Source: Roseovarius sp. W115 (GTDB lineage Bacteria > Pseudomonadota > Alphaproteobacteria > Rhodobacterales > Rhodobacteraceae). From it: a stretch of DNA of 64,000 nt. Shown one piece after another: positions 37,131-45,288 of this stretch. The position numbers and the translations under genes are program-made. The stretch is taken from assembly GCF_032842945.2 (NCBI RefSeq), contig NZ_CP146606.1:496001-560000 (forward strand), written 5' to 3'. The first letter of the stretch is position 1. Each line of letters starts with the position of its first letter. The notes below the pieces were generated by a model. That model was not told the origin of the DNA and ran no database searches. It worked only from the letters and a program-made list of their open reading frames with translations.

Positions 37131-37264
37131 AACATACCCCCCGTAGCAACAGCGCCAACTATAGCGGTGTATTTGGAATTTGGAATGTTCATTTGGTTTG
37201 TCCTTCAGTCAAAGGCCTTGAAGCAGCTTTGCCTCTCCGCCCTTTCAATTCTTTGGTACGTGGA

Positions 37265-37957
37265 TCAGTACGCGCCGCGCCCGTTCAAAAGCACACCGAT
37301 TGTCTTGGCGATGAGCCGCATGTCGCTGGTCAAGTTGCAGGTGGCCACATAGCGGCAATCAAGCTCGATGCGGTCGCGAAACGAGATGTCGCTGCGCCCG
37401 GATACTTGCCATAGCCCGGTGATGCCCGGACGGGCGGCCTGATACCGGCGGGCGGCTTCGCCGTAATCCTTGACCTCATCAATGGTTAAGGGGCGTGGCC
37501 CCACCACACTCATGTCGCCGCGCAGCACATTGAAAAACTGCGGCAATTCATCAAAGCTCAGGCGACGCATCAAGTTGCCCACTAGGGGAATCACACGAGG
37601 ATCGTTTTTCAGTTTGCGATGCTGATCCCACTCGGCTTGCGCCGCGGGGTTGGATGCCAAATGTTCTTTCAGCATCTGATCCGCGTTGGGCACCATGGTG
37701 CGGAACTTCCAACAGGGAAATGGCACGCCACCATAGCCAATTCGCGTATGCGCAAAGAAGATTGGGCCGGGGGATACGACCATGATGATGATTGGCAGAA
37801 TGATAAAAAACGGGAGCGTGCTCAGGATTGCGACAAGGCTAAATGCAACATCAAAAACGCGCTTCACGGTACCGCCCACAGGGGTATCGGTGCGATTTTC
37901 AGGTGCAGAAATCAGCTGCGGTTCATTGGCCTTAACTTTGGCGCGACAAGAGTTCAT
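37265..37957 (-). CDS. exoY: Undecaprenyl-phosphate sugar phosphotransferase, ExoY-like
   Basis: 230 aa membrane enzyme that starts the repeat unit by moving a sugar phosphate (galactose-1-P in ExoY) to undecaprenyl phosphate. One N-terminal membrane hairpin (VFDVAFSLVAILSTLPFFII), then the PglC/WbaP-type motifs GPIFFAHTRIGYGGVPFPCW, KFRTMV, LMRRLSFDELPQFFNVLRGD, MSVVGPRPLT, and GITGLWQVSGRSDISFRDR. Length fits ExoY, without the WbaP N-terminal extension. It opens the minus-strand part of the cluster, divergent from the flippase. Confidence 0.9.
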   Translation of the reverse strand: MNSCRAKVKANEPQLISAPENRTDTPVGGTVKRVFDVAFSLVAILSTLPFFIILPIIIMVVSPGPIFFAHTRIGYGGVPFPCWKFRTMVPNADQMLKEHLASNPAAQAEWDQHRKLKNDPRVIPLVGNLMRRLSFDELPQFFNVLRGDMSVVGPRPLTIDEVKDYGEAARRYQAARPGITGLWQVSGRSDISFRDRIELDCRYVATCNLTSDMRLIAKTIGVLLNGRGAY

Positions 37958-38417
37958 TGGCTCATCCCCCCGGATGCAGAATTCCCCAGTGCCTTGCCTA
38001 CTAAGTGCCGAAATGTGTCGGAACTAAGGCTCAGATCCGGGCCTGTGTTCCACTTTCCGCTGGCGCCCCAGCGTTTTGGCAGAGTTTCGCTGAATTCGCC
38101 CTAAAATTGAGCAGAATATGAATAAAACCTGCGAAAACCGTCATCTGCACGTTACAAAATTTAAGCAGGCCGGATTCTGCCGATCTGAATTTCCTGCAAA
38201 AAGCGTCCCCAATTGGGCCTTATTTTCACAGTAGCCATAGCCCGCATGCATGGCGTTTTGGTGCGCGCTAACGCTGCAAGGCAGAATCACTGTTTCTGCA
38301 CATGCGAATATCTCCTTGCCAGGAGCTGAATCAAGGAAGCCAGATGCCCAGAAAGAACGGCAATTGCCCATCCATTTGCAAACACGCAATAACGTCGGCA
38401 ATCAGACACTCAAACGC
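37958..38417. other. Divergent promoter region between exoY-like and flippase genes
   Basis: About 460 bp that must hold promoters for both arms of the exo cluster. The flippase frame stays open back to 38250, but those 56 codons have no family likeness. I see no clear operator; the middle part is AT-rich (38095-38160). Confidence 0.4.
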
Positions 38418-39821
38418 ATGATGACGTCGGCTGTGAAAACAATGCAGGGCTCTGACACCCTGCGCGCAGGCGGTGCAGCGGGTGTGATGATTGCCACGCG
38501 CGTGTTTGGGGCATTCGGCACCTTGGCCTACACAGTAATCTTGGCCCGAATGCTGACACCGCAGGAATTCGGCCTGGTCTGGACGCTTTGGTCCGGTGCC
38601 TTCATTGCGGCCTATCTCTCCACACTCAATATCGGCGCTACAGCCATCCGCGAGGTGGTTCGCGCACGCGCCTCAGGAGAGGACGCCACCGCAGCGGGGT
38701 TTGTGATCGTGAGTCGCCGCGTTCTGCTTTGCGCCGGCCTGCCGGTTGCCGCCGCCTTTGTAACGCTCATCTGGGTCCGAAATCCCGCCATGACCGAAAC
38801 CTATCCGCTGGCCATTCTGCTTGCCGCCACAATGATTCCGGTCATGGGCTGGAATGCAACGAATGCTGCACAGGCTGTTGCCTTGGATCAGGTGCTGCGC
38901 AGCCAGGTGCCCGGTATGCTGCTGCGTCCTCTCGTGTTTTGCATTGTTTTGGGGTCTGCGTGGATCGCCGGGGTTTCTCTTTCGCTTGAGAGTGTTGTGG
39001 GGCTCTACCTTGCGATTGTGATCCTCATCGCCTTTGTGCAATTCGCATTGTTGCGGCGATTTTTCGACTTCATGGCCATAGCCACGCCGGACACATCTGG
39101 GTGGCAACGCTGGATTGCAACGGGTCTGTTGCTTGCCCCGAACCGGCTTTTGACCGACCGGTTGCGCGATGTTCTGTTGCTTATCGCTGCCATTCCGTTG
39201 GGCGCGGTCGGCGTGGCGCAAATGGCCGTCGCACTCAGCGTGGTGACATTCCTCAGTTTTGCGGTGAATGCCGTGGAGACGAGCTTTGCGCCCAAGATAT
39301 CGCGATCCATCTCAAACGTTCAGTCAGAAGAGAGGGCCGCAGATAAGGACCCACGCACCCTGCATTTCATCGCCATGTCGGGCGCAATCAAGATTTGCCT
39401 CATGTCTGCAGGTGCGCTTGTATTGTGGCTGTTCATGCCCTTCGTGATTGGCCTTTTTGGCGCTGACTACGCGGCAAGTGAGAAGGTAATCTGGTGGCTG
39501 TTCCTCGTTCCACTGGCCAGTGCGGTCTTCGGCAACACAGCATTGATGATGCAGCTTTTCGACAAGCGTCGTGTGTTTTTCCTCACAAGTGTCCTGGGGT
39601 TGGGCGCGCTGCTGCTAGTCGGTTTTCTGACAGCAACGAGTGCGTCCAACGCGCTTGAGATAACAGCGTCAGGCTTTGCGCTGACCATGGTTGCGCTGCA
39701 AGCGCTGCGATGGGCGCTTTGCTGGATCACCACGGGCATCGATGTGTCCGCGCTGGGTGCGCTCATGCGGTGGCAAAATCACGCTCCGGACCAACAAGGA
39801 GAACAGAAGGTGGATGTATGA
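38418..39821 (+). CDS. Polysaccharide flippase (MATE/Wzx type)
   Basis: 467 aa from the ATG at 38418; an in-frame ATG at 38250 would add 56 residues with no likeness. About 12 to 14 membrane helices. VFGAFGTLAYTVILARMLTP followed by EFGLVWTLWSGAF is the usual first motif of Wzx/RfbX proteins. The later segments AAIPLGAVGVAQMAVALSVV and LFGADYAASEKVIWWLFLVP also fit. It moves lipid-linked repeat units across the inner membrane. The stop overlaps the pyruvyltransferase ATG by 4 bp. Confidence 0.87.
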   Translation: MMTSAVKTMQGSDTLRAGGAAGVMIATRVFGAFGTLAYTVILARMLTPQEFGLVWTLWSGAFIAAYLSTLNIGATAIREVVRARASGEDATAAGFVIVSRRVLLCAGLPVAAAFVTLIWVRNPAMTETYPLAILLAATMIPVMGWNATNAAQAVALDQVLRSQVPGMLLRPLVFCIVLGSAWIAGVSLSLESVVGLYLAIVILIAFVQFALLRRFFDFMAIATPDTSGWQRWIATGLLLAPNRLLTDRLRDVLLLIAAIPLGAVGVAQMAVALSVVTFLSFAVNAVETSFAPKISRSISNVQSEERAADKDPRTLHFIAMSGAIKICLMSAGALVLWLFMPFVIGLFGADYAASEKVIWWLFLVPLASAVFGNTALMMQLFDKRRVFFLTSVLGLGALLLVGFLTATSASNALEITASGFALTMVALQALRWALCWITTGIDVSALGALMRWQNHAPDQQGEQKVDV

Positions 39822-40768
39822 AAGTCTTTTTCTGCAAGGTGGATGGCGGCAATTTCGGCGACGACATGAACGAGTGGTTCTGGGATGAGCTTTTCCCGGG
39901 CCACTCCGACATTGCCCCTGACACCACGCTTTTTGGTATCGGCAGCATCCTTTGGCGCCAAAATTTTGTGGGCAATGACAAGGTCGTGGTGATGGGAAGC
40001 GGCTCTGGCTACGGTGTGGTGCCAAGCGAGCTGCCTCAAGGCACCGAAATCGGTTTTGTCCGGGGTCCGCGCACAGCGGAGCTTCTGGGGCTGTCTGCAG
40101 AGCACGCGATCACCGACCCCGCGGCGATGGTATCGACCTTTGACAGGTTTCAGGATTTCAACACCAGCGGAGAGATCGTATTCATCCCGCATGTGGGCAC
40201 TTCCAAACTGCCCCTGAACTGGGACCGGATCGCACATCGCGCAGGTGTCAGCTACGTCTCACCGGCAGATAACAGTGAACACGTGATCCTGCGGCTCGCT
40301 CGCGCCAACATGGTCTTGGCCGAGTCGCTGCATGGGGCGATTATCGCCGATGCGTTTCGTGTGCCGTTTGTTCCGATTTCAATCTCTCCCACCTTCAACA
40401 GGCATAAATGGCTGGATTGGGCCGAGTCGCTTGAAATGGATATTGAATTTGACGAGTTCCTTTCAAGCATGAAGTCGACGCGCAAACGCTTAGTGCAGGT
40501 CAAGCAAGCCTTGTTGAGGAGAAAAAAGCCCAAGCTATCTAATGTAGCCAATGGCACACGCGTCGCCGAAGTGGTGTCGCAGGATGAAAAGGCGCAAGCG
40601 CGGAAATGGGTCGCGCGTCTGGCTCCGGCAATCGAGATGATGTTGGTGCGTGATCTGCAACGCGCGGCGCAAGTTCCTGGTTTTCTAAGTGGCGACAAGA
40701 TCCTGCGCACCCGGCAGGAGCAGATCACGGCACGCGTAAACGAGGTTCGAGACCGGCTGGCCGCCTGA
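39818..40768 (+). CDS. Polysaccharide pyruvyltransferase family protein (ExoV-like)
   Basis: 316 aa from the ATG at 39818 (ATGA overlap with the flippase). Family features: GNFGDDMNEWFWDELFP near the N-terminus, TLFGIGSILWRQNF, VMGSGSGYG, FVRGPRTAELLGL, and MVLAESLHGAIIADAFRVPF with the conserved SLHGAI block. In succinoglycan ExoV adds ketal pyruvate to the terminal glucose. A basic tail of about 50 residues follows. Together with the flippase it is a two-gene plus-strand unit that points at the polymerase gene. Confidence 0.85.
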   Translation: MKVFFCKVDGGNFGDDMNEWFWDELFPGHSDIAPDTTLFGIGSILWRQNFVGNDKVVVMGSGSGYGVVPSELPQGTEIGFVRGPRTAELLGLSAEHAITDPAAMVSTFDRFQDFNTSGEIVFIPHVGTSKLPLNWDRIAHRAGVSYVSPADNSEHVILRLARANMVLAESLHGAIIADAFRVPFVPISISPTFNRHKWLDWAESLEMDIEFDEFLSSMKSTRKRLVQVKQALLRRKKPKLSNVANGTRVAEVVSQDEKAQARKWVARLAPAIEMMLVRDLQRAAQVPGFLSGDKILRTRQEQITARVNEVRDRLAA

Positions 40769-40771
40769 CGG

Positions 40772-42061
40772 TCATTTCGGAACGTGTTTGCGTAGTCCGG
40801 CAATTTCGATCCGCGATGAAACGGCGAGCGCCACGAAAATCACGATCAGGTTGCCATGCTGTGCGTGTAAGAGCGGGTTGAAGAACGCCACGCCCACACC
40901 GGCCACCAGCAATGTGAGCGCCATGGCGGGCCAGACCTGATTTGAGATCATGTAGTAGCGCAGAAAGGTGAGCGTGATAGCCATAAGCGTCACCGCAATG
41001 CCAATCAGCCCCGGAACGCCCAAGGTCACCCAGATATCCAGAACGAAGTTGTGAAAGCTGATCAGCCCTTCGCCATAGGCGCGCTGCACGTAATCCACCG
41101 CCAGAAACGCGCCGGTGTCCCAATAGGCATCGAACCCAACTCCCAGCCACGGTGTTTCAGAGATCTGGGTCATGGCCAGCCCCCAAAGAGTCGTGCGCCC
41201 TGTCAGATTTGAGCTTTTGCCGAATGCGTCGAGGATTTCTGCGAAAGGATCAAATCCTCCAAATGCCATGGAAATCAGTGTTGCCATCACAGCAACGGCA
41301 CCAATCCCAAATAGCCCCAAACGCAGCGTGGCAGGATAGCGATGTTGCGTGAGCAAGACGAACAGACCGGCGGATGCCAGCATGACAATGGCAGAGGTGG
41401 CTGATTTTGACAGAAACAATGCAAGTGCCGCCATCACAAAGACACCGCTGAGGACAAGTACACGTGGAAGGGTTGATCTGCGTCCGATCAGAAGGGCGAT
41501 AGTCACAATCCCCAAGAGCAGCGACATGCGCCCGAGCGTGTTCTTATTGCTGAAGATGCCTAAAAGCCCGCCGGTGTAGGAATAGACCTCTCCAAACATG
41601 CCGGTGGCCCAGTTCACAAGTGACAGCGCGATCAGGGGCGTGAGGCCCAAGAGCACGATCAGGGCTATGTCGCGCGGCCTGTATCTCCAGCCAAGCCAGA
41701 TCGCCGCCATGTATGTTACGATCAGTTGCATGGCCGCATAGGCCGAGGCGCCCGGCGCAACAGACCAGACCGTTGAGATTGCTGCGACAAACGGGAACGC
41801 CATGATCGCTATATTCTGGCGCAGGGCGTTGAAGAGCACGCGGAAGTGCGTGGCGTATTTCAGCGATACCATGGCGTAGATCAATGCCCACAGCAGCAAA
41901 GGTGGCAAAAACCGGTGGATGCCCTGACTGCCGGCGATAATGATCGTTGTGGCCAGCATCAGGTCATAGCAGGCCGCTGCCCAGATGAGACCGCTGGATG
42001 GGGCCTTGCGCGATGACGTTCCGAGTGGCGCGGCAAATCGTGTTAGGGCTGTCGTGGTCAT
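40772..42061 (-). CDS. O-antigen ligase/polymerase family protein (ExoQ-like)
   Basis: 429 aa, about 10-12 membrane helices, Wzy_C superfamily. The large periplasmic loop region reads GKSSNLTGRTTLWGLAMTQI followed by SETPWLGVGFDAYWDTGAFL, then GEGLISFHNFVLDIWVTLGV; the H-N and R-T-x-L-W features are typical of O-antigen ligase-type polymerases and ExoQ. It polymerises repeat units in the Wzx/Wzy pathway. Its start overlaps the end of the GH16 gene by 4 bp. Confidence 0.86.
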   Translation of the reverse strand: MTTTALTRFAAPLGTSSRKAPSSGLIWAAACYDLMLATTIIIAGSQGIHRFLPPLLLWALIYAMVSLKYATHFRVLFNALRQNIAIMAFPFVAAISTVWSVAPGASAYAAMQLIVTYMAAIWLGWRYRPRDIALIVLLGLTPLIALSLVNWATGMFGEVYSYTGGLLGIFSNKNTLGRMSLLLGIVTIALLIGRRSTLPRVLVLSGVFVMAALALFLSKSATSAIVMLASAGLFVLLTQHRYPATLRLGLFGIGAVAVMATLISMAFGGFDPFAEILDAFGKSSNLTGRTTLWGLAMTQISETPWLGVGFDAYWDTGAFLAVDYVQRAYGEGLISFHNFVLDIWVTLGVPGLIGIAVTLMAITLTFLRYYMISNQVWPAMALTLLVAGVGVAFFNPLLHAQHGNLIVIFVALAVSSRIEIAGLRKHVPK

Positions 42062-43464
42062 CCGCCCGGCCTGAACTCAAAATTCGCCGATGTGAGGTCA
42101 GAGCGGTTTAGATCGCGAAAGATCAAAGTCTGTGGCGCTTGCGGTTCTTGTTCATCAATGAGCCACACGTCCGGGCCGACTTGTTCCAACCTGCGCAACG
42201 CTTCTGGGCCCGCGTTGAAAGTCCAGCCCGTCAGCGCCAGAACATCGTCAGCTGCAAAGTCTGTAATCACCTTGGACCCACTGTCACCTGCAATCACAAA
42301 CCGATCTGCACCACCTCCGCCGGTCAGAATGTCAAACCCGCCTTTGGGGTGGAACGTTTGTGAGGCGGCACCACCGATGAGGTGTTCATCGGAGTCACTT
42401 CCCTGAACATTGATTGAACCGGTTTCAGTCTTTGTTTCAGGGGTTTGCGCAAAGACTTTGACGTAGTCGATGATGAAGGTGCTGGCAAATGTCTCGGCGT
42501 CCTTGTCAGGGTCCGGCGCACCCGCCCATTTGCCGCCGATCTGATTGTTGAAGATCACAGCCATGGGTCCCGTCACATCGCGAGGTGTCGGTGTGCGGTA
42601 GATCTCTCGCAAATCATTGCTGTTGGGGCCAAACCACCAAATGATTTCATCCGGCGTCCAACTGACGGCATAGGTGTTGAAGTTATCAAATATCTGACGC
42701 TCAAATGCCTTTTCGACATCCACCGTCTTGGCAAAGGTAAAGCGCGGACCTTTCTGACGTTCGCGGCGAATGGCGGGTTGCGGCACGCCATCCACCACCT
42801 CAAACGGATTTGTCAGCGTTGGCTCAGGCGCATGCGAGCCGTCGGCGGCGATCTCGTCAAAATGCACCCTTAGGTGGACGCGATTGTCAGGAGAGCCACG
42901 ACCCTTGCTACCATTTTCGCGCCCAAGCACTTCAAAAATGTCGATCTCCGGCGGCCAGCCATTGACCGACGGCACAAGCCAGAAAGCCGACCAATGCCCT
43001 TTGCCCTCAGGCAGTTTGGCGCGCATTTCAAAATATCCGTAGGTCTGCGACCAACTGGAGAAGGTCGAAAGCGAGCCGGAGTAGTAGCGCACGTTTTGAA
43101 CCGCCTGCTCCTTGTAGCCTGCCTGCCGGAGCAAAGCCTGTACATCGCTCATATCTGACTTGGGAATGGGGGCCGCGGCAATATGCAACTTGCCGTCTTC
43201 AATCCTGAAAGGGTTGAGCCCCAGCGGACTACCATCCTGACGCGTCAGGGTTGGGTTTACGTAGAGCGAGGGCGGACCGTTGCCGATGTATTTCTGACGG
43301 CGTGGATAGTCGCGCCAGATACCAGTTGTACCGTCAAAACGGCTCAGCGGGCGGTCGAATTCCTCTATCAAAATGGGGGTGTAGCGCGACATGTCCGGTC
43401 CCGCCTGCACGGAGGAGCCCAGCAACACCAAAATAAGCGCAAGAATGCTGCTCAAACGGACCAT
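42058..43464 (-). CDS. Secreted GH16 family glycoside hydrolase with RTX-like tail
   Basis: 468 aa. Signal peptide MVRLSSILALILVLLGSSVQ with cleavage near QAG. GH16 domain at about residues 30-340: YGYFEMRAKLPEGKGHWSAF, and the ExDxxE catalytic motif in PPEIDIFEVLG with E173, D175 and E178 as nucleophile, helper and acid/base. The C-terminal 120 residues resemble haemolysin-type calcium-binding sequence (LTGGGGADRFVIAGDSGSKV then ITDFAADDVLALTG). ExoK in succinoglycan synthesis is a GH16 depolymerase with the same role. Both a Sec signal and an RTX-like tail occur in one protein. It overlaps both neighbours (4 bp and 13 bp). Confidence 0.88.
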   Translation of the reverse strand: MVRLSSILALILVLLGSSVQAGPDMSRYTPILIEEFDRPLSRFDGTTGIWRDYPRRQKYIGNGPPSLYVNPTLTRQDGSPLGLNPFRIEDGKLHIAAAPIPKSDMSDVQALLRQAGYKEQAVQNVRYYSGSLSTFSSWSQTYGYFEMRAKLPEGKGHWSAFWLVPSVNGWPPEIDIFEVLGRENGSKGRGSPDNRVHLRVHFDEIAADGSHAPEPTLTNPFEVVDGVPQPAIRRERQKGPRFTFAKTVDVEKAFERQIFDNFNTYAVSWTPDEIIWWFGPNSNDLREIYRTPTPRDVTGPMAVIFNNQIGGKWAGAPDPDKDAETFASTFIIDYVKVFAQTPETKTETGSINVQGSDSDEHLIGGAASQTFHPKGGFDILTGGGGADRFVIAGDSGSKVITDFAADDVLALTGWTFNAGPEALRRLEQVGPDVWLIDEQEPQAPQTLIFRDLNRSDLTSANFEFRPGG

Positions 43465-44333
43465 TGCGCAAACTCCATTCCGGCAATCTTGCGAAACCGG
43501 GCCGCGTCATCACGCAGCAACTCAGAGGCCGCTTGCAAGACCTCCTTGCCCAAGACCGGAACCTCAATTGGATCACGGCGGGACAAGACGCGGCCCAACG
43601 CCTGTCGTGTTCCATCAGGAAAGAACCGGTCGACGCGGCGGGCAAGCTTTGAGCGCGCGGCGCGTTTAATGAAGGGTGGAATACGGGCCACCTCATCGGC
43701 CGTGTTCGTCGCGGCCAGTTCACTGACATGTTGTGTCGCTAACCCAAGAAACCCGGCGATCTCATCCAGAACGGTTTGGGGGCTGTCACAGAGCGTTTCG
43801 AAGTCTATGATCAAGAGCTGCCTGCGATCAAAATATGCCAGGTATTTCTCAATCTGCGCGGCATAGCGGCTGCATTCGATCATGTGGTGGCCATTGTCAC
43901 TGGAAAGCAAATCCTGAGGGGCCACGCGCATATGCCCGTGCAACCAGGAATGACGGTAGTGCGACGCAAAGCGGGCGACAGGATCACGCGCGCTGAAGAT
44001 AAACTTCACATCTGGAGCTACGGCATGAATGCGTTTGGGCACGCCTGTAAAAACATCGTACTTGGTATAATTCGGCGAGGCTTCGCCCAAGCAGCTTCGT
44101 GTCAGATCGAACTGCGCTTTGTACCACTCCACGCCCAAACCCTGTTCGGCATCCTGCAAAAAGTAATCAGCCTCCTTGATGCGAGCCATGCTGATGTCGT
44201 TACGCTGATCAAGATATCGGTGCAGGGTTGTTGTGCCTGCTTTCATCGCCCCTATGACAAAGAAATGCGGAGCAAAGTCTGGTGCTTCTTTCTCTATGCG
44301 ATCGGCCCTTTTATCCTTGCTCAACACTGCCAT
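43452..44333 (-). CDS. Sulfotransferase (second in exo locus)
   Basis: 293 aa from the ATG at 44333; an upstream ATG would add 14 residues (at 44375) or 29 (at 44420), none family-like. PAPS loop FFVIGAMKAGTTTLHRYLDQ, then KYDVFTGVPKRIHAV, 3'-phosphate site FIFSARDPVARFASHYRHSW, and LLIIDFETLCDSPQTVLDEI. This is the Sulfotransfer_1/heparan N-sulfotransferase-like bacterial type. It is probably cytosolic and acts on lipid-linked sugars. Overlaps the GH16 gene by 13 bp. Confidence 0.88.
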   Translation of the reverse strand: MAVLSKDKRADRIEKEAPDFAPHFFVIGAMKAGTTTLHRYLDQRNDISMARIKEADYFLQDAEQGLGVEWYKAQFDLTRSCLGEASPNYTKYDVFTGVPKRIHAVAPDVKFIFSARDPVARFASHYRHSWLHGHMRVAPQDLLSSDNGHHMIECSRYAAQIEKYLAYFDRRQLLIIDFETLCDSPQTVLDEIAGFLGLATQHVSELAATNTADEVARIPPFIKRAARSKLARRVDRFFPDGTRQALGRVLSRRDPIEVPVLGKEVLQAASELLRDDAARFRKIAGMEFAQWSV

Positions 44334-44364
44334 GGTGTGGTCGCCCCTCTGACACGCATCTCGT

Positions 44365-45270
44365 CTACTCTTCATACCAAGCGGCGGCACGAAGCGGACG
44401 CGCGCGGCTCGAACGGGCACGCAGGTAAGTGTAAAGAAAGGCCAGCTTTCTCAGCTTGACCTGTCCCCTGAGCGCCATGAGCGGCGTTGCGCGGTCATAA
44501 AGGCTGTCGATGCGGCGTGGCATAGCAGAGAGGCCATAGGTCGTCAGGTGCTCACGCAACAGGTTCATTTGCAGGTCGCGTAGCTGATACCGCATTTGCC
44601 GCGCCCAAAGTGCGCGCAGGCCACTCCAGCTTGTGACGGGAATGGACTGATAGCTGAAAAACGCTTCTGGAACGGGGCGGATACGACCCGGATCAGGCGT
44701 TGCGCCCGGCTCTAACCCGCTGAGCAAAAGCCAGCGCAGAAACGGATCATCGCCAATCAAGCCCACGGGCATATTGATAGACTGCGCCTTGATCCGCGTC
44801 AGCGTTTCCCCACACAGGGCATAGAAGTTACCCGGCATGCCGTGGTGAAAAAGGATGCGCCGCGCCCAGGCCTTGGCGGTGCGTCCGCCTTGCGGCAAGG
44901 TCGAGGCGGCCAAAGCCTCGGGGTGGACAGCAAGACTGGCATGGATTTCGTCAATAGATCCTTCCGAGACCTGCACATCACCGTCGATAAAGACATGCAA
45001 CGCGCAATCCTCTGGCGCCAGATGGTTGACATAAAAGCTCCAGGCATTGGCTTTGTCGCCCAGCGCGATCACCACAGGCTGAATGCGCGGATCGTCCTCG
45101 GCAAGAGCATTGACGATGCTTTCGGTATTATCCGTGCTGCCATTGATCAAAACAAAGACCGGATCGTCTGGCCCAAGCCCCGCACGTTGCACCGCGCGAA
45201 TGTTGGCGGCAATGCCGTCCGCTTCGTTGTGGGCAAAAACAGCGACAGAGGTTCTGTGATGTTGGCTCAT
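44365..45270 (-). CDS. Family 2 glycosyltransferase
   Basis: 301 aa. N-terminal GT-A region: VAVFAHNEADGIAANIRAVQ, PVFVLINGSTDNTESIVNAL, and the DxD in CALHVFIDGDVQVSEGSIDE. GLIGDDPFLRWLLLSGLEPG follows as the catalytic base region. No strong membrane helix. The sugar it transfers is unknown. It lies 18 bp after the ExoP-like gene and 31 bp before the sulfotransferase gene. Confidence 0.85.
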   Translation of the reverse strand: MSQHHRTSVAVFAHNEADGIAANIRAVQRAGLGPDDPVFVLINGSTDNTESIVNALAEDDPRIQPVVIALGDKANAWSFYVNHLAPEDCALHVFIDGDVQVSEGSIDEIHASLAVHPEALAASTLPQGGRTAKAWARRILFHHGMPGNFYALCGETLTRIKAQSINMPVGLIGDDPFLRWLLLSGLEPGATPDPGRIRPVPEAFFSYQSIPVTSWSGLRALWARQMRYQLRDLQMNLLREHLTTYGLSAMPRRIDSLYDRATPLMALRGQVKLRKLAFLYTYLRARSSRARPLRAAAWYEE

Positions 45271-45288
45271 CAGCGCCTCCTTACGCCG

